Below, one piece after another: positions 43,739 through 52,724 of a DNA stretch of 64,000 nt. Each line of letters opens with the position of its first letter. Within the stretch, counting starts at the first letter, position 1. A model generated the notes under the pieces. That model was not told where the DNA came from and did not search any database. It saw nothing but the letters and a program-made list of their open reading frames with translations. The translations under genes were made by a program, and so were the position numbers. The DNA comes from Kluyvera sp036759925 (GTDB taxonomy: Bacteria > Pseudomonadota > Gammaproteobacteria > Enterobacterales > Enterobacteriaceae), in the NCBI RefSeq assembly GCF_036759925.1, contig NZ_JAPKIB010000001.1, positions 248,001 to 312,000 of the forward strand, given 5' to 3'.

Positions 43739-45547
43739 CTAGCTATCTGCTGCACAAACCTGATTCCTTCCGCCGCTCTTCGCCTGATACAGCCGCCGGT
43801 CGGCAATGGACTGCAGGTGCTGGAAGTCGTACTGTTCGAGCTCCTCGCTGCTGCATACGCCCAACGATGCGCTCACCCGGATAGTCTGTTTTTTAGCAAT
43901 CAGAATCTCCCGGCTGTTGATGCTGTCCCGAATGCGCTCGGCAATATCCTGTGCCTGCCTCAGCGACGTCCCTGGCAGAACGATACAAAACTCTTCGCCG
44001 CCTACACGGCCAGCAATATCATCTTTGCGAATCTTGTTAAGGATCACCCGTCCGATATGAATCAGCACCCGGTCACCGGCCTGGTGACCGAAGCGGTCAT
44101 TAATGCTTTTGAAATGATCGAGGTCGAGCTGGATCACCGCCAGCGGTTCATTGGCCTGCTGACAGGCCGCCAGTGCGATGCCCGCGCGCTCGAACAGCGC
44201 CCCACGGTTGAAGAGGCGGGTGAGCATATCGTGCCACGCGCGCCACTCGAGCGAATTCTGCAACGAGGACATATTGCGCACCATACGGCGGATCACCAGC
44301 CAGGAGATCAGCAGCATGGTGGTAAACAGTAGCCACAACAGCGTTATTGCAATGCTGATAGTCCCGAAATCACCGCGAATCCCCTCTTCCAGAGAGTGAA
44401 TGCGCAGCAGCACACCATCAAAATTGCGCAGCTTCTCCCAGCTGATATAGCGCGAGAGCTGGCGCACGTTACCTTCATTTTCCGATTCATAGGCCCGCGC
44501 CAGCTGCGCCTGGACTTCCTGCGACAGCTGAGCGTGCTTTGATTTGTCGGGTTCAGAAGAGGCGATCAGGTTCATGCGTCGGTCGTAAAGCTGATATTCG
44601 CCTTCATCCTCCCCTTCCACCGCATGCGTGAGGAACTGGGTCATTTCGCTGACCGAGAGCTGAATGGCCAGCACGCCAAACCAGTAGTGCTGATAGTCAA
44701 GCGGTACCGCTGCCGTGACGGTCTGCGCCACCGGCGTTTTATCGCGCGTAAAGGTCGTCTGCCACTTTACCCCTCGATGTGGGTTATCCCGCTGCGACTG
44801 CTGAATAAACCATGGGCTGGTTGCCAGGCGATAGTAATATTCGGTAATGCTGCCTTCCTGCGTCGGTTCCGTGCTGAGATAAAAACCGGCACGAGAGACG
44901 TACAGCATGTGGGTCTCAAAGCGCGCCAGATGCTGACGCGTCGCAGCCGACAGCCGCAGCAGGTAGCCCAGCTCGATAGCGGCCATAAACTCATTGCCCA
45001 GCAGCGGGTTATCGCGCGAGAGCAGATTGGTATGTTCAACAAACTTATCGGAGACGCCGTTTAGCGGCAGCGTACGGTTGTTATTGAGGGAAATACGCCA
45101 GTCAGCCTGACCGCGCTGGCGCTCAAACTCCTGTTCGGCGGTGCGCAGCACTTCGAATGCCAGCGGAATTTGCAGCGCTGACCGCATGCCGTTACGGAAG
45201 AACAGCAGCCGGTCAGTATTGAACTGCAGCTGCGCATCCATATCGTTGGTGACGTTCTTCAGATTATTGCGCTGGCTGGAGATATAGGCATCTTCAAGTA
45301 CGATGGTTTCGCGCCAGGTCAGCAGCGTTGAAAAGAACAACACCACCAGAAAGCAGATATTCACCACCCGGTCAGGCCGAATGCGGCGCGTTAGTTTCGC
45401 CCACCAACCAACAGGGTTCGCTGCCGTCACGTTCACGGGACGCACGATAGTGATCCCATCTTTTTGTTCGAGCCAAGCACCCGATACCGTTCTAAACTTG
45501 CCTGCTGCTGAAAATTCATGGTGCTCCACGGCGACATACGACAACAA
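43739..45547 (-). CDS. dgcQ: Diguanylate cyclase DgcQ
   Basis: The frame encodes 602 residues, about 38 more than E. coli YedQ (564), and no later ATG matches that start, so the true start is uncertain. A first helix (about 60-82), a large periplasmic CHASE7-type region, a second helix (about 395-420) and a GGDEF domain follow. The active site is GGEEF and the product-inhibition site RKDD lies five residues before it, so the enzyme should make c-di-GMP under feedback control. YedQ has been linked to cellulose and biofilm control. yedP, its E. coli neighbour, is absent. Confidence 0.93.
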   Translation of the reverse strand: MLSYVAVEHHEFSAAGKFRTVSGAWLEQKDGITIVRPVNVTAANPVGWWAKLTRRIRPDRVVNICFLVVLFFSTLLTWRETIVLEDAYISSQRNNLKNVTNDMDAQLQFNTDRLLFFRNGMRSALQIPLAFEVLRTAEQEFERQRGQADWRISLNNNRTLPLNGVSDKFVEHTNLLSRDNPLLGNEFMAAIELGYLLRLSAATRQHLARFETHMLYVSRAGFYLSTEPTQEGSITEYYYRLATSPWFIQQSQRDNPHRGVKWQTTFTRDKTPVAQTVTAAVPLDYQHYWFGVLAIQLSVSEMTQFLTHAVEGEDEGEYQLYDRRMNLIASSEPDKSKHAQLSQEVQAQLARAYESENEGNVRQLSRYISWEKLRNFDGVLLRIHSLEEGIRGDFGTISIAITLLWLLFTTMLLISWLVIRRMVRNMSSLQNSLEWRAWHDMLTRLFNRGALFERAGIALAACQQANEPLAVIQLDLDHFKSINDRFGHQAGDRVLIHIGRVILNKIRKDDIAGRVGGEEFCIVLPGTSLRQAQDIAERIRDSINSREILIAKKQTIRVSASLGVCSSEELEQYDFQHLQSIADRRLYQAKSGGRNQVCAADS

Positions 45548-45573
45548 AGCGCCGAAATGATGCGGCGCTAAAC

Positions 45574-45593
45574 CGCCCGGCTAACGCCGGGCG
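45574..45593. other. GC-rich hairpin between yodC and dgcQ
   Basis: CGCCCGGC pairs with GCCGGGCG around TAAC, 13 bases past the yodC stop on the minus strand. It has no T run; it may be a weak terminator or an mRNA stabiliser. Confidence 0.45.
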
Positions 45594-45605
45594 CAAAGGG
45601 AGAGA

Positions 45606-45785
45606 CTAAGCTTGTTCCTGCGGAGGAATTTCGCCCGGGATCAGCTCTTCCTCTCGGAATGCTTCCCGCTGAACGCCAAAGCCGTCATACCAGCGACACT
45701 CCACCATTCCGCTGGCATACCCCGTTACAACCATCCGCGGCCCACCGTTTTTGGGCCGGACTTCATCACTGACCAAAAAGACCAT
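45606..45785 (-). CDS. yodC: YodC family small protein (DUF2158)
   Basis: A 59-residue protein read directly from the sequence: it starts MVFLVSDEVRPKNGG and contains GYASGMVECRWYDGFG. This is the YodC family, present in E. coli between dgcQ and yedI. The ribosome site GGAGG stands five bases before the ATG. The DUF2158 fold is a small beta barrel; its function is unknown. Confidence 0.9.
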   Translation of the reverse strand: MVFLVSDEVRPKNGGPRMVVTGYASGMVECRWYDGFGVQREAFREEELIPGEIPPQEQA

Positions 45786-45862
45786 TGTTGCCTCCGGTAT
45801 CAGGGTGAAACTGTTTCACCTTAGCCGATCTGTCGACGATTTGCGTACCAAAACCGCACTTT

Positions 45863-46774
45863 TTATGCGTCGGTCCGCCGCAGGCGTGAAACGAGATTCA
45901 CCACGCCCAACACCACCGCGCCAATGATAAAACCAAGGACCAGATTGGCGAGCACCGGTACCAGCGCGGCAAGCCATGAGGCCTGCTGGGTAGCAAACGC
46001 TTCGATAGCGTGATGCACTGGCGCCACGCCGTGGACCACAATGCCGCCACCGACCAGGAACATCGCCAACGTGCCCACCACCGACAGCGTTTTCATCAGC
46101 CAGGGCGCAATCACCAGCAGCCCTTTACCCACGCCTTGCGCCAGTGCGTTGCGCTTCTCCACCAGCCAGTAGCCCATATCATCGAGCTTCACAATCACGC
46201 CCACCAGGCCATAAACGCCGATGGTCACCAGAATGGCGATGCCCGATAAAATCAGCACCTGATTGAGCAGCGGCGCTTCCGCCACAATACCGAGGGTAAT
46301 AGCCACAATTTCGGCGGAGAGAATAAAATCGGTGCGGATAGCGCCTTTCACTTTATCCCGCTCGTAAAGGCCTGGGTCCTGCTGCGCTATCGCCTCCAGA
46401 CGCTGCTGACGCGCCTCCTCGTCACCTTTATGCTTGCGCTCATGAAGAGTGTGCAGCACCTTCTCCACGCCTTCAAAACAGAGATACGCGCCGCCAATCA
46501 TCAACAGCGGCGTCACGGCCCAGGGAATAAACGCGCTGATTAACAGCGCCAGCGGCACCAGGATGACCTTGTTGAGCAGCGAACCTTTCGCCACGCTCCA
46601 CACCACCGGCAGCTCCCGGTTGGCCCGCACGCCCGAGACCTGCTGGGCGTTCAGCGACAAATCATCCCCCAGCACGCCAGCGGTTTTCTTCGCCGCCAGC
46701 TTCCCCATCATCGAGATATCATCCAGCAAAGTGGCAATATCATCTAACAAGGTTAATAAGCTACTTCCAGCCAC
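45863..46774 (-). CDS. yedI: YedI inner-membrane protein (DUF808)
   Basis: The GTG at 46774 sits eight bases after AAGGA and gives 303 residues beginning AGSSLLTLLDDIATLL; a TTG two codons earlier is possible. About six hydrophobic segments and the conserved GGAYLCFEGVEK and GAIRTDFILSAEIVAI mark the DUF808 family. The function is unknown, perhaps transport. Confidence 0.9.
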   Translation of the reverse strand: MAGSSLLTLLDDIATLLDDISMMGKLAAKKTAGVLGDDLSLNAQQVSGVRANRELPVVWSVAKGSLLNKVILVPLALLISAFIPWAVTPLLMIGGAYLCFEGVEKVLHTLHERKHKGDEEARQQRLEAIAQQDPGLYERDKVKGAIRTDFILSAEIVAITLGIVAEAPLLNQVLILSGIAILVTIGVYGLVGVIVKLDDMGYWLVEKRNALAQGVGKGLLVIAPWLMKTLSVVGTLAMFLVGGGIVVHGVAPVHHAIEAFATQQASWLAALVPVLANLVLGFIIGAVVLGVVNLVSRLRRTDA

Positions 46775-46949
46775 AAACAACGTCCTTCATTTTTTTAGTG
46801 ATAACAAAGTATGAAGCAAAATCGCGCGGGGCGTAAGAGATACATATTTATAACATAAAGACAACATCAACCCCTGAATTAAAGCACTCGCCAGCGCAGT
46901 AGTTTTGGCGTTTACTATCTGCCTGCTTGCTATTTTGCCGTGAGGAAGT

Positions 46950-47861
46950 ATGCGTTTTAAACAACTGTTACCGCTGATAGGCGCGCTGTTCGCGCTGTAC
47001 ATTATCTGGGGCTCGACCTACTTTGCCATCAGCATTGGCGTTGCCAGCTGGCCCCCCTTAATGATGGCGGGCATTCGCTTCCTGTCGGCGGGCGTGGTGT
47101 TAATGGGTTTCCTGCTCGCTACCGGGCATCGCTTACCGGCACGTAAGCCGCTGATCAATGCCGCCATCATTGGCGTCCTGCTGCTGGCGGTGGGTAACGG
47201 GATGGTAACCGTCGCGGAACATCAGAATGTACCTTCCGGTATCGCCGCCGTGATGGTCGCCACCGTACCGTTATTTACGCTCTGCTTTAGCCGCTTTTTT
47301 GGCATTGCCACCCGTAAGCTGGAGTGGCTGGGGATTGCCATTGGTCTGGCGGGCATTGTGCTGCTCAACAGCGGCGGCAACCTCAGCGGCAACCCGTGGG
47401 GCGCATTGATGATCCTGATTGGTTCGTTGAGCTGGGCGTTTGGTTCGGTATATGGCTCGCGCATTGAACTGCCGACCGGCATGATGGCGGGCGCCATCGA
47501 AATGCTGGCCGCCGGTATTGTCCTGATGGTCGCCTCGCTGCTCAGCGGTGAGCGTTTAACTACGCTGCCGAGCCTGCACGGTTTTCTGGCGGTGGGCTAT
47601 CTGGCGGTCTTTGGCTCGATCATTGCCATCAACGCCTATATGTATTTGATTCGCAACGTCACGCCTGCCGTGGCAACCAGCTATGCCTACGTCAACCCGG
47701 TGGTCGCCGTGCTGCTCGGCACCGGCTTTAACGGTGAGCACCTCTCCGGTACCGAGTGGGTGGCGCTGGCCATCATCATTGCCGCCGTGGTACTGGTGAC
47801 GCTGGGGAAATATCTCTTCCCGGCGAAAGCCGCCGCTATTCCCTGCCAGACCCAGAAGTAA
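46950..47861 (+). CDS. yedA: YedA EamA-family transporter
   Basis: The 303-residue protein has ten helices in two EamA repeats (about 10-140 and 155-290), with WGSTYFAIS near the N-terminus. It is a drug/metabolite exporter of unknown substrate. Its 3' end overlaps the convergent vsr by 26 bases. Confidence 0.9.
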   Translation: MRFKQLLPLIGALFALYIIWGSTYFAISIGVASWPPLMMAGIRFLSAGVVLMGFLLATGHRLPARKPLINAAIIGVLLLAVGNGMVTVAEHQNVPSGIAAVMVATVPLFTLCFSRFFGIATRKLEWLGIAIGLAGIVLLNSGGNLSGNPWGALMILIGSLSWAFGSVYGSRIELPTGMMAGAIEMLAAGIVLMVASLLSGERLTTLPSLHGFLAVGYLAVFGSIIAINAYMYLIRNVTPAVATSYAYVNPVVAVLLGTGFNGEHLSGTEWVALAIIIAAVVLVTLGKYLFPAKAAAIPCQTQK

Positions 47862-48330
47862 AACTCAGGCAGGAAATTCCCTGAATACCGATCTGCGCGC
47901 AGCCCTCGCCGCCGCAGATCCACTCCTCCAGCCGCTCGCATAACTCGAGGTCCGTCAGCTTCTCACGCCCGCGTAGCGCACATTCCCACACCACCAGCAC
48001 ACGCCAGCCTTGAGCAACAAGCTGGCGCATATCCCGCTCATCGCGGGCGACATTAGCGCCAATCTTATTCAGCCAGAAGTCGGTGCGCGTCGCGGGGACT
48101 TTAAACAGATAGCAGTCGTGATGATGCCAGAAGCAGCCGTGGGTGAATATCACGCAGCGGTAGTCGTCGAGGGTAAAATCGGGACGGCCCGGCAGGCGAG
48201 TGTCCTGCGCGAGCCACTGCAGGCCAAGGCTGTCCAGCAGCGCGGCCATTCGTTTTTCAATCGCCGTATTCTGCGCGCCGATGGCGCGCATATTTTTACT
48301 GCGGGTGGCCTTATCGTGGACGTCCGCCAT
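47836..48330 (-). CDS. vsr: Very-short-patch repair endonuclease Vsr
   Basis: The start MADVHDKATRSKNMRAI at 48330 matches E. coli Vsr and gives 164 residues. It nicks at T:G mismatches left by deamination of Dcm-methylated cytosine. The catalytic Asp in RPDFTLDDYR, the segment FTHGCFWHHHDC with zinc ligands, and WECALRGR are intact. It overlaps the end of dcm by 20 bases, as in E. coli. Confidence 0.96.
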   Translation of the reverse strand: MADVHDKATRSKNMRAIGAQNTAIEKRMAALLDSLGLQWLAQDTRLPGRPDFTLDDYRCVIFTHGCFWHHHDCYLFKVPATRTDFWLNKIGANVARDERDMRQLVAQGWRVLVVWECALRGREKLTDLELCERLEEWICGGEGCAQIGIQGISCLSFTSGSGRE

Positions 48331-49732
48331 CACCAGTTTCCGAATCACGCAGCGCCACCGCCTGCAAAATGCGCGACTGCAAAAGGCGCGCAACGGCGGC
48401 AAAAACCGGCACAATCACCGAGTTGCCAAACTGCCGGTACGCCTGAGTATCTGACACTGGAATACGGAAACCGTAGCCCTGTGGTGATTCAAAGCCCATC
48501 AGGCGAGCACACTCGCGCGGCGTCAGGCGGCGTGGGCGATGCAGCTGATTTTGTGGATCATCAAAGTGTTTTTCCCCCAACGCGCGATCCCAGCCACGGT
48601 CGATAAGGATCTCGGCGCCGTCTTTGTAATAGCGCGCCGATAGCGTCCGCGCGACGCTGCTGGCTCGCGTGGGGTCGACCAGACCGTAACCAAATCCGTT
48701 GCCCTTCTCCTGGTGCTTGCGCGCATAGCGGTAGAGATATTTCCACAGCACCGGGGTGAGGATAAATTTCGGGTTAACATTCGGCTCCAGCAGTTCGCCA
48801 AAGGTCGGGCGCTGCGCCGGATAGAGCGATGGAATATCACGCAGGGTAAAACCGTCGTGTAGCCCTAAATCCCGACGAAAACCGACCAGTACAATGCGCT
48901 CACGGTGTTGCGGCAGGAAGTTGCGGCCATCAATGATTTTCGGGTCATCAGCCCCCATATCGGCAGCGTCGGAAACTTCATAACCCAGTTCATCCAGCGT
49001 CTGCATGATTATGCGGAAGGTTTTGCCGTTATCGTGGCTCTTCAGGTTTTTGACGTTTTCCAGCACAAAGATAGGCGGCCTGCGAGCATCAATAATCCGC
49101 ACGACGTCGAAAAACAGCGTGCCCTGAGTATCGCAGGCAAAGCCGTGCGCCCGGCCCAGCGCATTCTTTTTTGATACCCCCGCCAGCGAGAACGGCTGGC
49201 ACGGGAAGCCCGCCAGCAGCACGTCGTGCTGAGGAATCGAGGCCCGGATATGTTCCTGAGCCTCACCGTCGCTGACGTCCGGCTGATTGCTTAGCGTCAC
49301 ATCGCGAATGTCGGCATTAAACCGATGTTCTAGCGGGTCGCAGTACCAGTTGGCTTTGTAGGTGCGTACCGCGTGTTTGTTCCACTCGCTGGTAAACACG
49401 CACTGCCCGCCAATCGCTTCAAAACCGTGACGAATGCCGCCGATCCCCGCAAAAAGATCGACAAAACGAAATGCATACTTTGGGTAATGCTTCGACGGCT
49501 TCGGCAATAGAGAGGCCAGATGGGCGCACTCATTTTCACTCAGACGCGTGTTGGCGCGCGACAGGGTCACCACGCGTTTGACGATAGCCGGGCTCCAGTG
49601 CTGTTCCCCCACGGCACTAAGCTCAGCGACAACGGTCTTTAGATCGTAAATCTCCAGAATATGCTCAAGCAGCGTCTGAGCATCCGGTGCGTCTAACGAC
49701 GCGCCCTCGTGTGATAAGACTCGTTGTTGCAT
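48311..49732 (-). CDS. dcm: DNA cytosine methyltransferase Dcm
   Basis: The 473-residue C5 methyltransferase recognises CCWGG. Motif I FVDLFAGIGGIRHGFE, catalytic Cys178 in GFPCQPFSLAG, ENVKNLKSHD and QHRERIVLVGF appear in order, and the C-terminal motifs RLTPRECARLMGFE and QFGNSVIVPV are intact. Its pairing with Vsr limits C-to-T mutation. Confidence 0.97.
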   Translation of the reverse strand: MQQRVLSHEGASLDAPDAQTLLEHILEIYDLKTVVAELSAVGEQHWSPAIVKRVVTLSRANTRLSENECAHLASLLPKPSKHYPKYAFRFVDLFAGIGGIRHGFEAIGGQCVFTSEWNKHAVRTYKANWYCDPLEHRFNADIRDVTLSNQPDVSDGEAQEHIRASIPQHDVLLAGFPCQPFSLAGVSKKNALGRAHGFACDTQGTLFFDVVRIIDARRPPIFVLENVKNLKSHDNGKTFRIIMQTLDELGYEVSDAADMGADDPKIIDGRNFLPQHRERIVLVGFRRDLGLHDGFTLRDIPSLYPAQRPTFGELLEPNVNPKFILTPVLWKYLYRYARKHQEKGNGFGYGLVDPTRASSVARTLSARYYKDGAEILIDRGWDRALGEKHFDDPQNQLHRPRRLTPRECARLMGFESPQGYGFRIPVSDTQAYRQFGNSVIVPVFAAVARLLQSRILQAVALRDSETGDGGRPR

Positions 49733-49766
49733 AAATTTGACCAGATACAGAAAAATAAACCTGAGG

Positions 49767-50477
49767 TTACCATAAGTTGCCCGTATCTGGCGTCGCGAAT
49801 CTCTGCAGCACCTGGGTGTCCACCGACATCGGATCGCCCGCCAGTTCCGCGCTCAGCTTGGCCATAAATTGCACGAGGAAATCCGCATTATGCTGCGCCA
49901 TCTCGCGCCCTTTTTTGGTTTGCATGCTCTGCGGTAGCCGCAGCAGCTTGGTCTGGAAATGATCGAGCGCGTAAGCTTTATCATCCAGCTCACGGTTATC
50001 GGCAAAGGGATCGTCGGCATCAAATAGCGCCGCGTTCATCGCTCCGGAGATGGCAAATACTCGCGCCAGGCCGATTGCGCCTAGTGCTTCCAGCCGGTCG
50101 GCGTCCTGCACGATTCTGGCCTCTGGGGTATTCGGCGTGATGCGCGCGCTAAAGCTGTGCGCTTCAATGGCGTGGGCAACGGCGCCATAGCGCTCTACGG
50201 GAAACTGCGGGAAATCGCGCTGTAGAATCAGCAGCGTTTGCTGTGCCGATAATAAAGAGGAACGAGCGCGGTCGGGATGATTTTTCGGCAGACTGACAAG
50301 ATCGTGAAAATAGCTCGCCAGCAGAATTACCGTGAGGTCGACGGGATCGTCGGCAGCAATGTGTCTGGCAGTGCGCCAGACGCGGCGAAAATGGGCGATA
50401 TCATGCGCCGCATCGCTACCGACATAATGGATTTCAAACCAACGTTCAACGTCCTGCTGCCATGCTGCTAGATCCAT
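49767..50477 (-). CDS. yedJ: YedJ HD-domain phosphohydrolase
   Basis: The 236-residue protein has an HD fold (about 20-130): AAHDIAHFRRVW, LASYFHDLVSLPKNHP and the later QDADRLEALGA. It is similar in length to E. coli YedJ (231). The substrate is unknown, probably a nucleotide or phosphomonoester. Confidence 0.9.
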   Translation of the reverse strand: MDLAAWQQDVERWFEIHYVGSDAAHDIAHFRRVWRTARHIAADDPVDLTVILLASYFHDLVSLPKNHPDRARSSLLSAQQTLLILQRDFPQFPVERYGAVAHAIEAHSFSARITPNTPEARIVQDADRLEALGAIGLARVFAISGAMNAALFDADDPFADNRELDDKAYALDHFQTKLLRLPQSMQTKKGREMAQHNADFLVQFMAKLSAELAGDPMSVDTQVLQRFATPDTGNLW

Positions 50478-50522
50478 TCCTTCACCGTGGATGAGAGTAC
50501 ATTGACCCCCAGCATAGCAATA

Positions 50523-50804
50523 TTAGCGCTGTTCTTCCTGTTCCAGACGACGAGGACGCGTGTACCAGGCAATCCCGCCAAGCAGCGCGCCGACGATGCT
50601 CAGCACCAGAAAACCCAGCAGCGCGCCGATCCACTTCCCCATGGCCGAACCGATTTCACCGTCGATCGTCGCGCCGGGAATACTTTGTACGTCGCTGATG
50701 ACCCACAGATAGCGCGCCATCGCCCAGACAAAATAACCGCAAAATGCGTAAAACACCCACAGCGCCAGTTTGCCGCCAGGCCCACGCTCCATTTGCTCTT
50801 CCAT
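50523..50804 (-). CDS. yedR: YedR-like small inner-membrane protein
   Basis: The 93-residue protein has two hydrophobic segments (about 13-35 and 57-80) with a charged C-terminus. GGKLALWVFYAFCGYFVWAM resembles the E. coli protein at this position. Function unknown. The symbol rests on position and partial recall of the E. coli sequence. Confidence 0.65.
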   Translation of the reverse strand: MEEQMERGPGGKLALWVFYAFCGYFVWAMARYLWVISDVQSIPGATIDGEIGSAMGKWIGALLGFLVLSIVGALLGGIAWYTRPRRLEQEEQR

Positions 50805-51514
50805 AAAAACACTCTCATTACGCTATTCATGTTCACTGCCACGACACCACGTCGGCAATTGATGTGATATCGGTCACATTATAACGATTAAAATGGTGCG
50901 AGATAGTCTTGCGCTACGTTACCGGTAACAAATCGACGTTAGCTTGATCTCCGGCAATTTTATCAGATGACATCTACGCCATCGGAGGTACTCCTGGCGC
51001 GGAGCATCACTCTTTATTGTTCTTCCCTTTATGCTGCCGCTGAACGATGAGCCTTTAATAATAAAAATATGATAATAATTACCAATTTGAATTCATAAAA
51101 CAAATAACCATAAAGTCTTTTTCTGTATCTTTATTTTTTATGGCAATCATGACATTATCCTTCCCGTTATTAGCCTTTTGTTATGCATCAATATGTTTAT
51201 GTTTTTGACCTTCCCGATCGTATGCCAGTACGGTCGGGATTTTTTTTTAACCCCCGCCTGCTTATTCACCCCAACCATAACAACATAACAAACAATCACA
51301 CCGGAAAATAAATTCAATAAAAACAATAGTAAATAAAAATGAAACGCACAAAAACATATTAAATAGAATATAATTGAAACAATTTGACATATTTAATATA
51401 ATTTTATTACATTTATATTTTAAAATAAAATGAACTCTCCATATACTATCCAGCAAAGTAACACCGGATGGCATTACTTATATTCATATGCGCAATAATG
51501 CAAAGGAAAATATA
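50805..51514. other. AT-rich regulatory region between yedR and the porin gene
   Basis: This 710-base gap encodes no supported protein. It holds a probable RseX sRNA (51165-51248) and, after it, about 265 very AT-rich bases up to the porin, which are expected to carry the porin promoter and OmpR or H-NS sites. No single operator was clear enough to place. Confidence 0.55.
51165..51248 (+). ncRNA. rseX: Probable RseX small RNA
   Basis: An intrinsic terminator with no open frame before it ends here: a 10-bp stem CCCGATCGTA/TACGGTCGGG (one G:T) and nine T. A -10-like CATTAT lies at 51153-51158. E. coli RseX (91 bases), an Hfq sRNA that represses ompA and ompC, is encoded in the same yedR-yedS gap and strand. 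Position, size and the terminator fit; identity was not checked by alignment. Confidence 0.65.
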
Positions 51515-52675
51515 ATGAAAATAAAAGCTCTGGCACTGTTAGTTCCAGCTTTAATGATGGCTGGTGCAGCGAATGCTGCTGAAGTTTATAACAAAGACGG
51601 CAATAAGCTGGATCTGTACGGCAAAGTCGTTGGTCTGCACTATTTCTCAGACCACAGCGGTGACAATGGCGATCAGTCATACGCGCGTCTGGGCTTCAAG
51701 GGCGAAACCCAAATCAACGACCAACTGATCGGCTACGGTCAGTGGGAATACAATATTCAGGCCGATACCCCGGAAAGCGTCAAGGGTAACTCCTGGACCC
51801 GTCTTGGCTTCGCCGGTCTGAAATTTGGCGACTTTGGCTCATTCGATTACGGCCGTAACTACGGCGCCATCTACGACATCGAAGCCTGGACCGATATGCT
51901 GCCGGAATTCGGCGGTGACAGCTACACCCAGACTGACGTCTACTTCACTGGCCGTGCTAACGGCATTGCCAGCTATCGTAACAACGATTTCTTCGGCCTG
52001 GTGGATGGCCTGAACTTTGCGCTGCAGTATCAGGGCAAAAATGAAGACGGCGGCTCCGGCGAAGGCACCGCTAATGGCGCTGGCGGCAACATGGCGAAAG
52101 GCAACGGCGACGGCTTCGCGATGTCCACCACCTATAACTTTACCGATGTTCTGCCGGGCTTAAGCGTGGGCGCAGCCTATTCCAACTCCGATCGTACCAA
52201 CGATCAGGTGGTTGCTGGCGGCATCCATAACCGCTATAGCAAATACGCCGGAGGTGATACCGCTGAAGCCTGGACCATCGGTACCAAATATGACGCTAAT
52301 GACGTCTATCTGGCGATGATGTATGCCGAAACCAACAACATGACCCGTTACGGCAACAATGGTATTGCCAACAAGACGCAGAACTTCGAAGCCGTAGCGC
52401 AGTACCAGTTTGAATTCGGCCTGCGTCCATCTTTAGCCTGGGTTTATTCCAAGGGTAAAGACATGGGCGGCTACGATGGTCGTCACGGTATTGAGTACAC
52501 CGACAAAGCGCTGGTGAACTACATTGAAGTTGGCGCAACCTACTACTTCAACAAAAACATGTCCACCTACATTGATTACAAAATCAACATGCTGGACGAT
52601 GATGTGCAGTTCTACAACGATAACGGTATCGCCACTGACGATATCCTGGCTATCGGCCTGGTTTATCAGTTCTAA
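51515..52675 (+). CDS. OmpC/OmpF-family porin (OmpS1/YedS position)
   Basis: The ATG at 51515 follows AAAGGA; 386 residues. Residues 1-21 form a signal ending ANA, and the mature protein starts AEVYNKDGNKLDLYGK as in general porins. Sixteen strands end in VYQF. Loop 3 carries the PEFGG constriction motif. It sits where E. coli has the yedS pseudogene and Salmonella has an OmpS-type porin, and here it is intact. It should form trimeric, cation-leaning channels. The AT-rich upstream region suggests silencing or OmpR control. Confidence 0.93.
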   Translation: MKIKALALLVPALMMAGAANAAEVYNKDGNKLDLYGKVVGLHYFSDHSGDNGDQSYARLGFKGETQINDQLIGYGQWEYNIQADTPESVKGNSWTRLGFAGLKFGDFGSFDYGRNYGAIYDIEAWTDMLPEFGGDSYTQTDVYFTGRANGIASYRNNDFFGLVDGLNFALQYQGKNEDGGSGEGTANGAGGNMAKGNGDGFAMSTTYNFTDVLPGLSVGAAYSNSDRTNDQVVAGGIHNRYSKYAGGDTAEAWTIGTKYDANDVYLAMMYAETNNMTRYGNNGIANKTQNFEAVAQYQFEFGLRPSLAWVYSKGKDMGGYDGRHGIEYTDKALVNYIEVGATYYFNKNMSTYIDYKINMLDDDVQFYNDNGIATDDILAIGLVYQF

Positions 52676-52686
52676 TCGACTGGCGT

Positions 52687-52714
52687 AAAAAAGCCCGCTG
52701 CGCGGGCTTTTTTT
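52687..52714 (+). terminator. Terminator of the porin gene
   Basis: AGCCCGC pairs with GCGGGCT around three bases and is followed by seven T. It stands 12 bases past the stop codon and may also end the convergent murQ-like transcript. Confidence 0.93.
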
Positions 52715-52724
52715 ATGCTGCCAA

